A DNA stretch of 24,086 nt from an uncultured Opitutaceae bacterium. GTDB lineage: Bacteria > Verrucomicrobiota > Verrucomicrobiia > Opitutales > Opitutaceae. The notes under the pieces are model-generated. The model saw only the letters and a list, made by a program, of their open reading frames with translations, searched no databases and had not been told where the DNA came from. A program made the translations under genes and the position numbers. Positions 22,279-24,086 of this stretch are shown here, piece after piece. Each line of letters starts with the position of its first letter. The first letter of the stretch is position 1. The DNA is taken from contig CAISJA010000245.1 of assembly GCA_903885525.1 (NCBI GenBank), positions 1 through 24,086 on the forward strand. Reading direction: 5' to 3'.

Positions 22279-23118
22279 ATGCCCCGCTTCCCCTTGCTCC
22301 CGGCCGCACCGACCTGCCTGGCCGTTTCCTTTGCCTGTTTCGCTCCGGCCCTGGCTCCCCGCCTGCGCGGCCAGGCTGTCGCCTATGTCGTCGTCGATGT
22401 CAGAAGCAACGATCCGGTCGTGAACGCCTGCCAGTCGTTGCAGGATGCGCTGACCACGCAGTTGAACACGGTCACGAAAAACCAGCAGGACCAGATCACC
22501 CTCGCCAAGTCGCTCAACCGCAGCATCGGCGACTGGGGCAACGCCGGGCCCGCTTCCGTCGCCCCGGTCGAGGCGGCCGCCCTCACCCTGGAACACACTT
22601 CCACCCTCCGGGCCGGCGTGGTCTTCGACAACCAAACCACCGCGGCGATAACGGGATTGAAGACCGCCTCGGGCCAGGCCCTGACCATGGATGCCGCCGA
22701 CTTCGCCGATTTCACCCGGTTCGACCAGACCGGCCAGCAGGCCCAAACCTCGCTCACCACTCTCGCCGCCGAAATCAAGACCACCAACCAGGAAGTCGCC
22801 GCCACCTATGCCGCCATGCTGGCGGCCGACCCGGGCGGCTCCACGGCCGGCAGCGATTCCAGCCCGATCCCGGCCGCCGCCATGAGCCAGCAGAAATACG
22901 AAAAGCTCCGCGGCAAACTGCAGGCCCTGAATCTCCATCTGCAAGGATTGCAAGCCCAGCAGCGCGCGGCCTTCGGCCTGCTCCAGGCCCAGGCCCGGTC
23001 CTTGGAAAGCAAATGGGCCCGCGATGCCGAAATCGCCGCCCAGGTCCAGAAAGCCAACCACGCGGAAAACACCCAGGCGCTTTCCCAGCTCCAATTCGAC
23101 GCCCTCGCCTGGCGCTGA
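22279..23118 (+). CDS. VirB5/TrbJ-like exported protein, copy 1
   Basis: A 279-residue exported protein. A signal peptide (about 1-33) is followed by VVVDVRSNDPVVNACQ and then long helices with heptad-like Gln/Leu patterns. The C-terminal part begins at residue 202 with MSQQKYEKLRGKLQAL, continues HLQGLQAQQRAAFGLLQ and ends LQFDALAWR. The pattern (signal peptide, hydrophobic strand, then mostly helical Gln-rich protein) and the place behind VirB4 fit VirB5/TrbJ, the minor pilin or tip protein, but similarity to any named family is weak. It is clearly paralogous to the next gene, with which it shares the C-terminal 75 residues most strongly. CU-rich leader, no Shine-Dalgarno site. Confidence 0.55.
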   Translation: MPRFPLLPAAPTCLAVSFACFAPALAPRLRGQAVAYVVVDVRSNDPVVNACQSLQDALTTQLNTVTKNQQDQITLAKSLNRSIGDWGNAGPASVAPVEAAALTLEHTSTLRAGVVFDNQTTAAITGLKTASGQALTMDAADFADFTRFDQTGQQAQTSLTTLAAEIKTTNQEVAATYAAMLAADPGGSTAGSDSSPIPAAAMSQQKYEKLRGKLQALNLHLQGLQAQQRAAFGLLQAQARSLESKWARDAEIAAQVQKANHAENTQALSQLQFDALAWR

Positions 23119-23148
23119 CGTCCGGCCGCCCGCCTTCGTTCCTCCAGC

Positions 23149-23964
23149 ATGAATGCCGCCTTTGCCCTCCGGTTTGTTTTTTCCGCGGTGGCCGCGCCGC
23201 TCGCCGCCGTTTCTGCCCGGGCCCAGGCCGCGGGCGGCGCGGGGATTCCCACGATAATCATCGTCGACCCCATCACGGTGGGAGCAATCGAGACGCTGGG
23301 GGCCCGCACCAAACCGCTGCTCGACACCATCATCACACAGCAGGGGCAGCAGATCTCGGCCGCCACCGCCCTCGACCAAAGCATCGGCTACTGGATGACG
23401 TCCGTCGATGGTGTCACGAGCGCCCGTCTGGCCGCCGCCACCCTGGCCCAGGACCATCTCTCCGGCCTGGATTCCGCCATCGTCTGGGACAACCGCCCCT
23501 CCGCCCCCACGGCGCTCACCACCACCCACGGCACCGCCGTCACCGTGGCCCCCGAGGATCTCGCCGACGAGACCCGCCTCGATGCGCTCGGGGTTACCAC
23601 CCAGGAGGCCCTGGCCACGCTCGCGCAGGAAATCGAGGCCACCCAGCAGGAGCTGGCCGCCACCTACGCCGCCATGATCGGGCGGAACGGCGCCGCCGCC
23701 GCCAGCAATGGCAGGTCGGCACTGGGCATGAGCCAGCAGAAATACGAAAAACTCCGGGGCAAGCTCCAGGCGCTGGGCGTCCACCTTGAGGGCCTGCAGG
23801 CCCAGCAGCACACGGCGCTGGAGCTTCTCCAGGCCGAGGGAACCGTCAGCGGCAACAAGTACGCGCGCGACCGCGAGATCGCCGCCCTGGTGCAGGAGGC
23901 CAATCACAAGGAAAACGTCAGTGCCCTGTCCGTCCTCCAAGTCGATGCTCTCCCCTGGCGCTAA
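23149..23964 (+). CDS. VirB5/TrbJ-like exported protein, copy 2
   Basis: A 271-residue tandem paralogue of the preceding gene. The signal peptide ends near VSARAQA; the mature start TIIIVDPITVGAIETLG is closer to the 'VVYDPTN' opening of TrbJ proteins than copy 1 is. Shared features: SIGYW/SIGDW after the first helix, a long ALTL-type central helix, VAATYAAM/LAATYAAM, and MSQQKYEKLRGKLQAL at residue 194, with the final DALPWR matching DALAWR. The central loops have diverged, and copy 1 carries a longer Gly/Ser insert. The identical DNA stretch around the MSQQKYEKL codons lies 846 bp after its counterpart. It starts 30 bp after copy 1 and overlaps the next start by 20 bp. Confidence 0.57.
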   Translation: MNAAFALRFVFSAVAAPLAAVSARAQAAGGAGIPTIIIVDPITVGAIETLGARTKPLLDTIITQQGQQISAATALDQSIGYWMTSVDGVTSARLAAATLAQDHLSGLDSAIVWDNRPSAPTALTTTHGTAVTVAPEDLADETRLDALGVTTQEALATLAQEIEATQQELAATYAAMIGRNGAAAASNGRSALGMSQQKYEKLRGKLQALGVHLEGLQAQQHTALELLQAEGTVSGNKYARDREIAALVQEANHKENVSALSVLQVDALPWR

Positions 23965-24086
23965 ATCCCTGCGCGGCTGGCTCCGCTTCACCGCCCGCTT
24001 CCTGCGGTGCTACTGCTGCGGCTTGGCGGCGGGGGCCTTGCTCCTGCTCGGGACCGCCCTGTTCTGGCCCGACTCCGCCCCGGGCC
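23945..24086 (+). CDS. N-terminus of a further T4SS-operon membrane protein (partial)
   Basis: Frame open from the ATG at 23945 to the window end, 47 residues. A basic start (MLSPGAKSLRGWLRFTARFLR) is followed by a hydrophobic segment (CGLAAGALLLLGTALFW), which could be a signal anchor or a signal peptide. It overlaps the end of VirB5-like copy 2 by 20 bp. Candidates by position are VirB8/TrbF (cytoplasmic tail plus one helix), VirB6 or a TraF-type peptidase; too little is present to choose. Confidence 0.45.
   Translation, partial: MLSPGAKSLRGWLRFTARFLRCYCCGLAAGALLLLGTALFWPDSAPG

Noticed and set aside
22141..23991. 616-codon minus-strand open frame opposite the VirB5-like pair
   Set aside because: Its internal repetition simply reflects the plus-strand tandem duplication; the plus proteins have signal peptides and sensible helices.
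1..24086. CRISPR arrays, tRNA, rRNA, insertion sequences
   Set aside because: No regularly spaced repeats, no cloverleaf-like segments, no transposase or terminal inverted repeats with target duplications were seen by eye.

Overview
This is a GC-rich chromosomal window with long open frames antisense to almost every gene, which is the usual side effect of very high third-position GC. Gene content and style suggest a high-GC environmental bacterium. A verrucomicrobial (Opitutaceae-like) origin is my best guess, but it is inference: the window has no rRNA or other marker gene. Many genes are preceded by CU-rich leaders rather than Shine-Dalgarno sites.

Left part (1-3800): a possible gene tail is followed by a minus-strand pair, a TSUP-type membrane permease translationally coupled to an M20 metallopeptidase. 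A TetR regulator diverges from them, with a perfect 10+10 bp inverted repeat over its start. The regulator is coupled to a DHA2-type drug-efflux gene that is broken after about four membrane helices. The break runs straight into the C-terminal remnant of a di-haem oxidoreductase (DUF1111) gene and then into a cluster of hairpins: a deletion scar.

Lipid-modification cluster (3803-9505, minus strand): a flavin amine oxidase-like protein (COG2907), DUF1365, a cyclopropane-fatty-acid-synthase-like methyltransferase, DUF1475, DUF1295, and a second, shorter CFA-synthase-like methyltransferase. Most genes overlap by 4 bp or are nearly contiguous, so this is probably one operon that modifies unsaturated acyl chains of membrane phospholipids.

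Middle part (9506-17168): a secreted DUF4140/DUF4139 (MuiA-like) protein; an esterase-D-fold protein that appears to have lost both its nucleophilic serine and its catalytic histidine; an M29-like aminopeptidase; a small outer-membrane beta-barrel with a strong terminator; an exported Bcp-type peroxiredoxin; and an exported adenosine deaminase.

Right part (17206-24086): a type IV secretion/conjugation locus. A plus-strand operon encodes a VirB2-like pilin, a VirB3-like protein, a VirB4 ATPase, a lipoprotein, two tandem paralogous VirB5/TrbJ-like exported proteins and the start of another membrane protein. Divergent from it, across only 48 bp, lies a two-gene unit: a small ribbon-helix-helix-like protein overlapping a stand-alone ClpB-D2-like AAA+ ATPase that lacks the aromatic pore loop. 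No VirB11 gene sits beside the pilin gene. This AAA+/RHH pair facing a T4SS operon is the most unusual feature of the window.

No rRNA, tRNA, CRISPR array or insertion sequence was recognised.
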